Source of the DNA: Brenneria rubrifaciens
GTDB taxonomy: Bacteria > Pseudomonadota > Gammaproteobacteria > Enterobacterales > Enterobacteriaceae
DNA length: 64,000 nucleotides
Reading direction: 5' to 3'
Assembly: GCF_005484945.1 (NCBI RefSeq)
Contig: NZ_CP034035.1
Coordinates: 1,054,001-1,118,000, forward strand
The notes below the pieces were generated by a model. It saw only the letters and a program-made list of their open reading frames with translations. It was not told the origin of the DNA and made no database searches. This document shows, one piece after another, positions 7,529-17,586 of this stretch (position 1 is its first letter; each line of letters starts with the position of its first letter). The position numbers and the translations under genes are program-made.

Positions 7529-9814
7529 TTAAATCTTACACGCGCCGCCTTCGCAGCCGTCATCTTGCGGATCGGCGAGCAGATCGTCCTGTGCATCTTC
7601 CGCGCCGTCCCGGGTGTTCTGGTAATAGAGCGTTTTCACGCCAAACTTGTATGCGGTCAGCAAATCTTTCAGCAACTGTTTCATCGGCACTTTTCCTGAC
7701 GGGAAACGTGACGGATCGTAGTTGGTATTGGATGAGATCGCCTGATCGACAAACTTCTGCATCACGCCAACCAGTTGCAGGTAGCCGTCGTTGTTGGGCA
7801 TTTCCCACAGCAGTTCGTAAGCGTCTTTCAGCGTTTCATACTCCGGCACCACCTGACGCAGAATGCCGTCTTTGGACGCCTTCACGCTGATATGACCGCG
7901 CGGCGGCTCAATGCCGTTGGTGGCGTTGGAGATTTGTGAAGAGGTTTCGGAAGGCATCAGCGCCGACAGCGTTGAGTTGCGCAGGCCGAATTCCTGAATG
8001 TCTTTGCGCAGCGATTCCCAATCATAATGCAGCGGTTCGTGACAAATCGCATCGAGATCGCGTTTGTAAGTATCAATCGGCAGCACGCCCTGAGAATAGG
8101 TGGTTTCATTGAACCACGGGCAGGCGCCCTGTTCGCGCGCCAACAGGTTGGACGCTTTCAACAGAAAGTATTGAATGGCTTCAAAGGTTCTGTGCGTCAG
8201 GTTGTTGGCGCTGCCATCGGAATAACGCACGCCGTTTTTCGCCAGATAGTAGGCGAAGTTAATCACGCCGATACCCAGGGTACGGCGCCCCATGGCGCCA
8301 CGCTGCGCCGCCGGGATCGGGTAGTCCTGATAATCCAGCAGCGCATCCAGCGCGCGAACCGCCAATGTCGCCAGCTCTTCCAGATCGTCCAGACTGTCGA
8401 TGGCGCCGAGATTGAACGCGGACAGCGTACATAGCGCAATCTCGCCGTTTTCGTCATTCACGTCGTCCAGCGGCTTGGTCGGCAGCGCGATTTCCAGACA
8501 CAGGTTGGACTGGCGCACCGGCGCGATTTGCGCGTCAAACGGACTGTGCGTATTGCAGTGATCCACGTTCTGAATATAGATACGTCCGGTGGAGGCGCGC
8601 TCTTGCATCATCAGCGAGAACAGTTCGACCGCTTTGAAGCGTTTTTTGCGGATACCGCCATCTTGCTCGTACTGTACATACAGACGCTCAAACTCATCCT
8701 GATCGGTGAAGAAGGCGTCATACAGCCCCGGCACGTCGGATGGGCTGAACAGCGTGATGTCTTCGCCTTTGACCAGTCGTTGATACATCAACTTGTTCAA
8801 CTGTACGCCGTAGTCAAGGTGACGAACGCGGTTGCCTTCGACGCCTCGGTTGTTTTTCAGTACCAGCAGGCTTTCCACTTCCAGGTGCCACATCGGGTAG
8901 AACAGGGTGGCGGCGCCGCCGCGCACGCCGCCCTGAGAACAGGACTTCACCGCGGTCTGGAAATGTTTGTAGAACGGAATACAGCCGGTGTGGAAGGCTT
9001 CGCCGCCGCGGATTGGGCTGCCGAGCGCACGGATCCGGCCGGCGTTGATACCGATCCCCGCACGCTGGGAAACGTATTTTACGATGGCGCTTGAGGTGGC
9101 GTTGATGGAATCCAGGCTATCGCCGCATTCGATCAGTACGCAGGAGCTGAACTGACGGGTCGGGGTGCGCACGCCAGCCATAATGGGCGTTGGCAGCGAA
9201 ATCTTGAACGTCGAGATCGCATCGTAGAAGCGTTTGACGTAATCCAGACGGGTTGCTTTCGGATAGCCGGAAAACAGACACGCGGCCACCAGAATATAGA
9301 GAAACTGGGCGCTTTCGTAGATGTCGCCGGTTACGCGGTTCTGAACCAGATATTTCCCTTCCAGTTGTTTAACCGCGGCGTAAGAGAAGTTCATGTCACG
9401 CCAGTGATCGATGAACGCGTCCATTTCGGCGAACTCTTCCGCGCTGTAGTCTTCCAGCAGGTGTTTGTCGTACTTACCCATATCGACCATTCTGGCGACG
9501 TGGGCCAGCAGCGTTGGCGGCTCAAACTGGCCGTAGGCTTTTTTGCGCAGGTGGAAGATCGCCAGACGCGCGGCCAGATATTGGTAATCCGGGCTTTCCC
9601 GTGAAATCAGGTCGGCGGCCGCCTTGATGATGGTTTCGTGGATATCGGAGGTCTTGATGCCGTCATAAAATTGAATGTGCGAGCGCAGTTCCACCTGGGA
9701 AACGGAAACATTGTGCAAACCTTCTGCGGCCCAGGTAATGACGCGGTGGATTTTATCCAGATTGATTTTTTCTTTCGTTCCATCGCGTTTGGTAACGAGC
9801 AAGCTCTGGTTCAT
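7529..9814 (-). CDS. nrdA: Ribonucleoside-diphosphate reductase class Ia, alpha subunit
   Basis: 761 residues, as in E. coli. Large catalytic subunit. An N-terminal ATP-cone (about residues 5-95) senses ATP/dATP; the barrel carries the thiyl/redox cysteines (Cys in SSCVLIECGDS near 225, Cys in SNLCLEIALP near 462), and the C-terminal CEGGACKI holds the shuttle cysteine pair that thioredoxin or glutaredoxin re-reduces. First gene of nrdA-nrdB-yfaE. Upstream are two DnaA-box-like sites and two NrdR-box-like sites, matching known cell-cycle and NrdR control of this operon. The start ATG has AGG about eleven bases before it. Confidence 0.98.
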   Translation of the reverse strand: MNQSLLVTKRDGTKEKINLDKIHRVITWAAEGLHNVSVSQVELRSHIQFYDGIKTSDIHETIIKAAADLISRESPDYQYLAARLAIFHLRKKAYGQFEPPTLLAHVARMVDMGKYDKHLLEDYSAEEFAEMDAFIDHWRDMNFSYAAVKQLEGKYLVQNRVTGDIYESAQFLYILVAACLFSGYPKATRLDYVKRFYDAISTFKISLPTPIMAGVRTPTRQFSSCVLIECGDSLDSINATSSAIVKYVSQRAGIGINAGRIRALGSPIRGGEAFHTGCIPFYKHFQTAVKSCSQGGVRGGAATLFYPMWHLEVESLLVLKNNRGVEGNRVRHLDYGVQLNKLMYQRLVKGEDITLFSPSDVPGLYDAFFTDQDEFERLYVQYEQDGGIRKKRFKAVELFSLMMQERASTGRIYIQNVDHCNTHSPFDAQIAPVRQSNLCLEIALPTKPLDDVNDENGEIALCTLSAFNLGAIDSLDDLEELATLAVRALDALLDYQDYPIPAAQRGAMGRRTLGIGVINFAYYLAKNGVRYSDGSANNLTHRTFEAIQYFLLKASNLLAREQGACPWFNETTYSQGVLPIDTYKRDLDAICHEPLHYDWESLRKDIQEFGLRNSTLSALMPSETSSQISNATNGIEPPRGHISVKASKDGILRQVVPEYETLKDAYELLWEMPNNDGYLQLVGVMQKFVDQAISSNTNYDPSRFPSGKVPMKQLLKDLLTAYKFGVKTLYYQNTRDGAEDAQDDLLADPQDDGCEGGACKI

Positions 9815-9854
9815 GTTGGGATTTACCTATTGGTGGAATAAAAATATCCCCTGT

Positions 9855-9894
9855 TTATTCACAGATGTTCTGCTGTGGCTAACTCTGTGGATAA
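9855..9894. promoter_or_regulatory. DnaA-box pair upstream of nrdA
   Basis: TTATTCACA at 9855-9863 (one mismatch to TTATCCACA) and TGTGGATAA at 9886-9894 (perfect box, opposite strand). They lie 40-80 bases before the nrdA start. DnaA control of nrdAB is established in E. coli, and the paired sites here support the same arrangement. Confidence 0.8.
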
Positions 9895-9942
9895 ATACTA
9901 CATATAGGGGATTTTTGATAAAGGAGTCACTATATGCTGAGT
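9895..9942. promoter_or_regulatory. NrdR-box pair upstream of nrdA
   Basis: Two 16-bp sites resembling the NrdR consensus ACACTATATATTGTGT: ATACTACATATAGGGG (9895-9910) and TCACTATATGCTGAGT (9927-9942). Their starts are 32 bp apart, about three helical turns, the spacing usual for NrdR pairs. The first abuts the perfect DnaA box. NrdR is the nucleotide-sensing repressor of ribonucleotide reductase genes. Confidence 0.75.
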
Positions 9943-10152
9943 ATTGTAGTGAGGATTCTTTTAAGAACAAGAGTTGATTTTGGCGTTAAATTGAGGTTGT
10001 GAAACGGCCTGTTTTGCTTAAGCCTCGTTTTGTAAGGGGAAAACCGGGGTCAACAATCTAGAAAAAGAGAGAAAATCCGAATAGGTCAGCGATTTCCTCG
10101 TCAATGAAAAGAGATTGCGCAACAGGATGTTACGCAATAATTAAGATTATTC

Positions 10153-10881
10153 TTAATCCGCCAGGCCGGGCGCGTATGCATGTAACATATAATTTACATC
10201 CACATTCGGGCCGAGCTTAAAGTGATCCGTCAGCGGATTGTAGTGCAGCCCGGTGATATGTTTCTCGCGCAGCGGGGTGGCATCAATCCAGCCAATCAGT
10301 TCGGCTGGCCGGATGAACTTTTTAATATCATGCGTGCCGCGCGGCAACATTTTCAGAATATATTCCGCGCCAATTATCAACATCATCCATGCTTTGGCGT
10401 TGCGGTTAATGGTGGAGAAAAAGACGTGGCCGCCCGGTTTGACCAGTCTGGCGCAGGCCTCAACGACAGACTGCGGATCGGGAACATGCTCCAGCATTTC
10501 CATACAGGTGACGACATCGTATTCACCCGCGTGCGACTGAGCATGCGCCTCGACGGTTTCCTGAACATAATCCACCGTCACCGCGCTTTCCAGCGCGTGC
10601 AAACGAGCAACCTGCAAGGGTTCCGCCCCCATATCCAGACCGGTCACGTCTGCGCCTTCGCGCGCCATACTCTCGGCCAGAATGCCGCCGCCACAGCCGA
10701 CATCCAGCACTTTTTTACCAAAAAGCCCGTCAGCGCGCTGGGCGATGTAGTCCAGCCGCAGCGGGTTGATGCGGTGTAGCGGTTTAAATTCGCCCTCCAA
10801 ATCCCACCAGCGGGACGCGATCGCCTCGAATTTGGCGATTTCCTGATGGTCGACGTTTGGGTTTTGATTTTCAGCGTTCAT
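10153..10881 (-). CDS. ubiG: Ubiquinone biosynthesis O-methyltransferase
   Basis: 242 residues. SAM-dependent enzyme that carries out both O-methylations of the ubiquinone ring. The SAM-binding motif [16 protein letters not shown] is near residue 60, followed by the acidic VTGLDMG and the post-motif [13 protein letters not shown]. Divergent from gyrA with a 212-base gap, the same arrangement as in E. coli. The C-terminus ends close to an AT-rich palindrome that overlaps the stop codon. Confidence 0.97.
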   Translation of the reverse strand: MNAENQNPNVDHQEIAKFEAIASRWWDLEGEFKPLHRINPLRLDYIAQRADGLFGKKVLDVGCGGGILAESMAREGADVTGLDMGAEPLQVARLHALESAVTVDYVQETVEAHAQSHAGEYDVVTCMEMLEHVPDPQSVVEACARLVKPGGHVFFSTINRNAKAWMMLIIGAEYILKMLPRGTHDIKKFIRPAELIGWIDATPLREKHITGLHYNPLTDHFKLGPNVDVNYMLHAYAPGLAD

Positions 10882-11036
10882 TTACAATCACGACCTATTG
10901 GTTATCTGCAACTGAATGCAAGTATATCGATACCGTTGACGATGTTGTAGCAATCATCAATTTTCCGGCGTCGCGCTTAAGCGAATATTCACCCGTTGAA
11001 TAGCGGGGGAGTTTCCCCAGAAACGGCGGCTTGTGA

Positions 11037-11042
11037 TATACT
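11037..11042 (+). promoter_or_regulatory. Probable -10 element of the gyrA promoter
   Basis: TATACT about 50 bases before the gyrA start, in the position expected for the gyrA promoter. No good -35 hexamer is seen 16-18 bp upstream, as is usual for this supercoil-sensitive promoter. The assignment is by position and hexamer only. Confidence 0.45.
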
Positions 11043-11078
11043 TTTTCACCTTTTGAACTCGGGTAGATGCATAAATAG

Positions 11079-13736
<2,658 letters not shown>

Positions 13737-13754
13737 GCTTTCGGGCAAAACCTG

Positions 13755-13783
13755 AGCCAGCGCGTGATGCGCTGGCTTTTTTT
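13755..13783 (+). terminator. gyrA terminator
   Basis: Stem AGCCAGCGC (13755-13763) pairs with GCGCTGGCT (13769-13777), five-base loop, then a run of seven T. A classical intrinsic terminator 18 bases after the gyrA stop. Confidence 0.92.
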
Positions 13784-13849
13784 ATGCAGGATCGGTAGTG
13801 TATCGAAAGGCATTACAATGCTAATTAATCTCAATTCAACGGTATCCAC

Positions 13850-16702
13850 TTGAAATATCTCGCCTCGTTTCATACGACACTGAAAGTTTCCCGTTATTTG
13901 TTTCGGGTGCTGGCAATTATGCTATGGGTGCTTGGCGCGCTGATATCCGTGTTTTATATCAGTAAGGTATTGAACGAAAAAGAATCCGAACTGCGTCAGG
14001 AATATAACCTCAGTTTCGACCAGTCTCAGGGATATATTCGCCATGCCGCTGATATTGTCCGTGAGCTTAAATATCTGGCGGCCAACCGTCTGACGGGCGC
14101 GGCAGAAAAATCCGTCCCCCCGCTCGATAAAGACGCCGGTCTGTCTGTTTATCCGCTTTCGCCCGGCGCCAATTGCGCCATAAACTATGGGGATAATAGT
14201 TATGCGCTGGCCTCATTAAATGATTTTTTTAATGGCTGGCGGGAAAACTTCTCAGCCGTATACGATCTTAACCGGGTATTTTTTGTCGGTGCCGATGAGC
14301 AGTGCATGGTGGATTTCGGCATCCGCAATCAGTCACTGGATCGCGATAACCTGCTTAAAAATGTCCAAAATCGTTTTCAGGAACAGAAAAACACGATTCA
14401 GGCGTCGGTGCGAGACGAAACGATCTACTGGCTTACCCCCGCACAGGTATCCGACGTGGGATATTTGTATGCGCTGACCCCGATTTATGTAGGGAATAAG
14501 CTTGAAGTGATAATGGGGATTGAACAGACAATTCGTCTGGAGGATTTTGTGGCGTCCAGCAAATTCCCGGTCGGTGCGCAATTGATTAACCAATATAACC
14601 AGTCCGTTTTGCAATTTTCCGAAGGCAAAGGCCATTATGTCCCTTCCGCCAGCACAAACCCGGTAGACCAAAACTATTTCGGCTATGTGAACGGCTACGA
14701 TGAAATCATTCTGAAAAAGAGCCTGCCTCCGACCTCATTCAGTATTATTTATTCGCTTCCTGTGAAGGTATTGCTGTCCTCTATTAGTGCGCTGATCATT
14801 AATATGGCGCTGCTCAATACGCTGTCGGCCATATTGTTATTTGTGCTGGCATGGATCTTTGAACGGAAAATGTTGTTGCCCGCGGAAGTGAATGCCTTCC
14901 AGCTAGAGGAAAATGAACAGTTCAACCGTAAAATCGTGGCGTCCGCGCCGGTGGGTATCTGTATTCTACGCATTAACGATGGCACAAATATTCTCAGTAA
15001 CGAGCTGGCGCATAATTATTTGAATCTGCTGACCCATGAGGATCGATTGCGTATTACCCGCATTATTTGCGAACAGCAATCCAAATATGTCGATGTGATG
15101 ACCAGCAGAAATCATCATTTGCAAATCAGCTTCGTACATTCCCGCTATCGCAATGAGAATGTGGCGATCTGTGTGCTGCTTGACGTCAGCACACGGGTGA
15201 AAATGGAGGAATCGTTACAGGAAATGGCCAATGCCGCTGAGCAGGCGAGCCAGTCAAAATCCATGTTCCTGGCGACGGTGAGCCATGAATTGCGCACACC
15301 GCTTTATGGCATCATCGGTAACCTGGATTTATTACAGACAAAAGCGTTGCCTAAGGACGCGAATCGTCTGGTCGTGGCAATGAACAACTCTTCGGCGCTG
15401 TTGTTGAAAATCATCAGCGATATTCTCGACTTTTCCAAGATTGAGTCCGAGCAGTTGAAAATTGAACCCCGCGATTTTGCGCCACACGAAGTGATTAGCC
15501 ACATCACCAGTAACTATTTACCGCTGGTGGTGAAAAAGCATCTTACGTTGTACTGCTTTATCGATCCGAATGTTCCTATCAGTCTGTCTGGCGATCCGGT
15601 GCGTTTGCAGCAGGTGCTTTCCAATTTGCTGAGTAACGCCATCAAGTTCACCGATACGGGCTGTATTATTTTTCAGGTGGGCTGCCGGGACGGTTATCTG
15701 GAGTTTCTGGTTCGCGATACCGGGGTGGGGATTCAGTCGCGCGAAGCCGCGAAGCTGTTTGATCCATTCTTCCAGGCGGGCAGCGGCGTACAGCGGCATT
15801 TCCAGGGCACCGGCCTGGGGTTGGCGATCTGTGAAAAGCTGGTCAACCTGATGGACGGGGATATCTCGATCGAATCAGAGCCTGGGCTGGGTAGTCAGTT
15901 CGGCATCCGAATTCCGCTGTATAAAGCACGCTATGTTCCGGTGTCCATCAATGCCAGTCTGCAAGGGAAAATGTGCTGGCTGATGGTGCGTAATAGCCGG
16001 CTGGAGTCATATCTGCTCGCTTTTCTACAAGAGCATGGCCTGCGGGCTTCTCGTCATCAGCGACAGATCGTCGGCAGTGATGATGTGATTATCAGCGATT
16101 ACGACATCCCTGACTCGTTCGACGCTCGGGCGCGGATCGTTATCAGCGGTTCACATACGGAGTCTGCGCAGGAAATCAGCCAGGGGCATTGGTTGCTAAG
16201 TACGTCCATGCCTCAGTATTTACCTGATTTACTTGAAATAATATATCGTATGGAGACGGAAGACATCTCATCCGCCGCACTTTCAACGCCGTTAACCAAT
16301 TATAATCGCACCGAGAATGGCGATATCCTGGTTCTGGTGGTTGACGATCATCCGATAAACCGGCGGTTGCTGGCGGATCAGCTCGGTTCATTGGGTTATC
16401 GGGCTATGACGGCGAATGACGGGGTTGATGCGCTGAATGTGCTGGGTAAAAACAGTGTCGATATTGTGCTGACGGACGTCAACATGCCGAATATGGATGG
16501 CTATTGTTTGACGCAATGCATGCGGGAGCAAGGGCGGCGTTTCCCGGTCATTGGCGTGACGGCCAACGCATTGGCGGAAGAACGGCAGCGCTGTTTGCAG
16601 GCGGGAATGGATAACTGTTTATCAAAACCGGTCACGCTGGATACCCTGCAACAAACGCTGTCCCATTACAGCGGCGTGGTGCGTCAATCGAGAGTGTCCT
16701 GA
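13850..16702 (+). CDS. rcsC: Rcs phosphorelay hybrid sensor kinase
   Basis: 950 residues, starting at TTG; the first residues MKYLASF match E. coli RcsC, so the TTG is kept. Order: transmembrane segment 1 (about 15-38), periplasmic domain, transmembrane segment 2 (about 310-335), linker, histidine kinase (His in ATVSHELRTPLYGIIGN near 478, N box NLLSNAIKF, G boxes GTGLGLAI), RcsC-ABL domain, and receiver with the phospho-acceptor Asp in TDVNMPNMDGY. RcsC feeds phosphate via RcsD to RcsB to control capsule, motility and envelope stress genes. It converges on rcsB with a 130-base gap that holds a common palindromic repeat. Confidence 0.98.
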   Translation: MKYLASFHTTLKVSRYLFRVLAIMLWVLGALISVFYISKVLNEKESELRQEYNLSFDQSQGYIRHAADIVRELKYLAANRLTGAAEKSVPPLDKDAGLSVYPLSPGANCAINYGDNSYALASLNDFFNGWRENFSAVYDLNRVFFVGADEQCMVDFGIRNQSLDRDNLLKNVQNRFQEQKNTIQASVRDETIYWLTPAQVSDVGYLYALTPIYVGNKLEVIMGIEQTIRLEDFVASSKFPVGAQLINQYNQSVLQFSEGKGHYVPSASTNPVDQNYFGYVNGYDEIILKKSLPPTSFSIIYSLPVKVLLSSISALIINMALLNTLSAILLFVLAWIFERKMLLPAEVNAFQLEENEQFNRKIVASAPVGICILRINDGTNILSNELAHNYLNLLTHEDRLRITRIICEQQSKYVDVMTSRNHHLQISFVHSRYRNENVAICVLLDVSTRVKMEESLQEMANAAEQASQSKSMFLATVSHELRTPLYGIIGNLDLLQTKALPKDANRLVVAMNNSSALLLKIISDILDFSKIESEQLKIEPRDFAPHEVISHITSNYLPLVVKKHLTLYCFIDPNVPISLSGDPVRLQQVLSNLLSNAIKFTDTGCIIFQVGCRDGYLEFLVRDTGVGIQSREAAKLFDPFFQAGSGVQRHFQGTGLGLAICEKLVNLMDGDISIESEPGLGSQFGIRIPLYKARYVPVSINASLQGKMCWLMVRNSRLESYLLAFLQEHGLRASRHQRQIVGSDDVIISDYDIPDSFDARARIVISGSHTESAQEISQGHWLLSTSMPQYLPDLLEIIYRMETEDISSAALSTPLTNYNRTENGDILVLVVDDHPINRRLLADQLGSLGYRAMTANDGVDALNVLGKNSVDIVLTDVNMPNMDGYCLTQCMREQGRRFPVIGVTANALAEERQRCLQAGMDNCLSKPVTLDTLQQTLSHYSGVVRQSRVS

Positions 16703-16720
16703 AAGGAAACAAAAATCTCA

Positions 16721-16756
16721 CGCTCCCTCCCCGGTAAAGGAGAGGGCTGGGATGGG
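16721..16756. repeat. Short palindromic intergenic repeat between rcsC and rcsB
   Basis: CTCCCTCCCCGG followed by AAAGGAGAGGGCTGGG. The arms CCCTCC and GGAGAGGG can form a hairpin. Sequences of this type recur in convergent gaps of many gamma-proteobacteria and can act as a bidirectional transcript end; here the gap is convergent (rcsC and rcsB). Confidence 0.55.
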
Positions 16757-16832
16757 CTTAAATCAAAAGCGTGGTAACGAACGCCGGCAGCGTGAACTGT
16801 TGCCCGAAGCCGAATCTGCCAGGTCGCGTCAC

Positions 16833-17489
16833 TCACTCTTTTTCTGTTTGTGAGGAGCCGCCGTTCACCGAAGAAAGGTAGTTCAGCAGGGCAATATCGT
16901 TATCGACGCCCAGTTTGGTCATCGCCGATTTCTTCTGGCTGCTGATGGTTTTAATACTGCGGTTAAGTTTCTTGGCAATTTCGGTTACCAGAAAGCCTTC
17001 GGCGAAGAGACGCAACACTTCGCTTTCTTTCGGCGACAGACGTTTGTCGCCATAGCCGCTGGAACTGATTTTCTCCAATACTTTAGAGACGCTATCCGGC
17101 GTGAATTTTTTGCCTTTTTGCAGCGCGGCCAATGCTTTAGGTAAATCGGTCGGCGCGCCCTGTTTCAGGACGATCCCTTCAATATCCAGATCCAGAACCG
17201 CACTTAAAATGGCGGGGTTATTATTCATGGTGAGAACAATAATGGAGAGATGGGGGAAATGACGTTTAATGTATTTAATTAAGGTAATACCATCGCCATA
17301 TTTATCACCCGGCATGGACAAATCGGTAATTAAAACGTTGGCGTCCAGTTTGGGCAGGTTATTGATCAATGCGGTCGAATCTTCAAATTCACCCACGACG
17401 TTGACCCATTCAATTTGTTCTAGCGACTTTCTGATGCCAAAAAGGACAATAGGATGGTCGTCGGCAATAATTACGTTTAGGTTACTCAT
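16833..17489 (-). CDS. rcsB: Rcs response regulator
   Basis: 218 residues. Receiver domain with phospho-acceptor Asp near 56 in LITDLSMPG and a Lys-loop at VLKQGAP, then a LuxR/FixJ-type DNA-binding helix-turn-helix (LSPKESEVLRLFAEGFLVTEIAKKL) at about 150-205. Output regulator of the Rcs relay, acting as a homodimer or with RcsA and other partners. The start ATG lies in the second copy of a 16-bp tandem duplication and has no Shine-Dalgarno of its own; the nearest AAGG lies 28-31 bases upstream, before a 7-codon upstream ORF. Separated from rcsD by 97 bases, far more than the short gap in E. coli. Confidence 0.98.
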   Translation of the reverse strand: MSNLNVIIADDHPIVLFGIRKSLEQIEWVNVVGEFEDSTALINNLPKLDANVLITDLSMPGDKYGDGITLIKYIKRHFPHLSIIVLTMNNNPAILSAVLDLDIEGIVLKQGAPTDLPKALAALQKGKKFTPDSVSKVLEKISSSGYGDKRLSPKESEVLRLFAEGFLVTEIAKKLNRSIKTISSQKKSAMTKLGVDNDIALLNYLSSVNGGSSQTEKE

Positions 17490-17505
17490 CGGTTAGGTTA
17501 CTCAT
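17474..17505 (-). repeat. 16-bp tandem duplication over the rcsB start, with overlapping uORF
   Basis: On the minus strand, ATGAGTAACCTAACCG (17505-17490) is followed directly by ATGAGTAACCTAAACG (17489-17474); 15 of 16 bases match. The second copy is the rcsB start. The first opens a 7-codon ORF (Met-Ser-Asn-Leu-Thr-Asp-Glu, stop at 17484-17482) whose last codons overlap the rcsB start in another frame as ATGAGTAA. The only visible Shine-Dalgarno (AAGG, 17520-17517) serves the upstream ATG. Confidence 0.85.
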
Positions 17506-17514
17506 ATTGTTGGC

Positions 17515-17586
17515 TACCTTGCTGTATACCCTTTATCTTTCAAGTCACTGATCCGTTGGCTTCCCTTACTCACTCGAATCACCGAC
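17515..17586. repeat. Probable remnant of a MITE-like enterobacterial repeat
   Basis: The rcsD-rcsB gap contains a stretch with ATACCC, TTTCAAG and CTTACTCACTCGAATCACCGACTCA. This resembles half of the imperfect-palindromic repeats of about 120-130 bp that are widespread in Serratia, Yersinia and Pectobacterium relatives. The match is from memory of the repeat and is degenerate. An insertion here would explain why the gap is so long. Confidence 0.35.

Larger units (their letters stand above)
9815..10152. other. nrdA control region and ubiG 3' region
   Basis: 338 bases without a gene. The proximal half holds the DnaA and NrdR sites listed separately. Toward ubiG, ATTGCG (10114-10119) can pair with CGCAAT (10133-10138); on the minus strand this is followed by CTCTTTTC and could be a weak ubiG terminator. 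No small ORF or RNA gene is evident. Confidence 0.6.
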
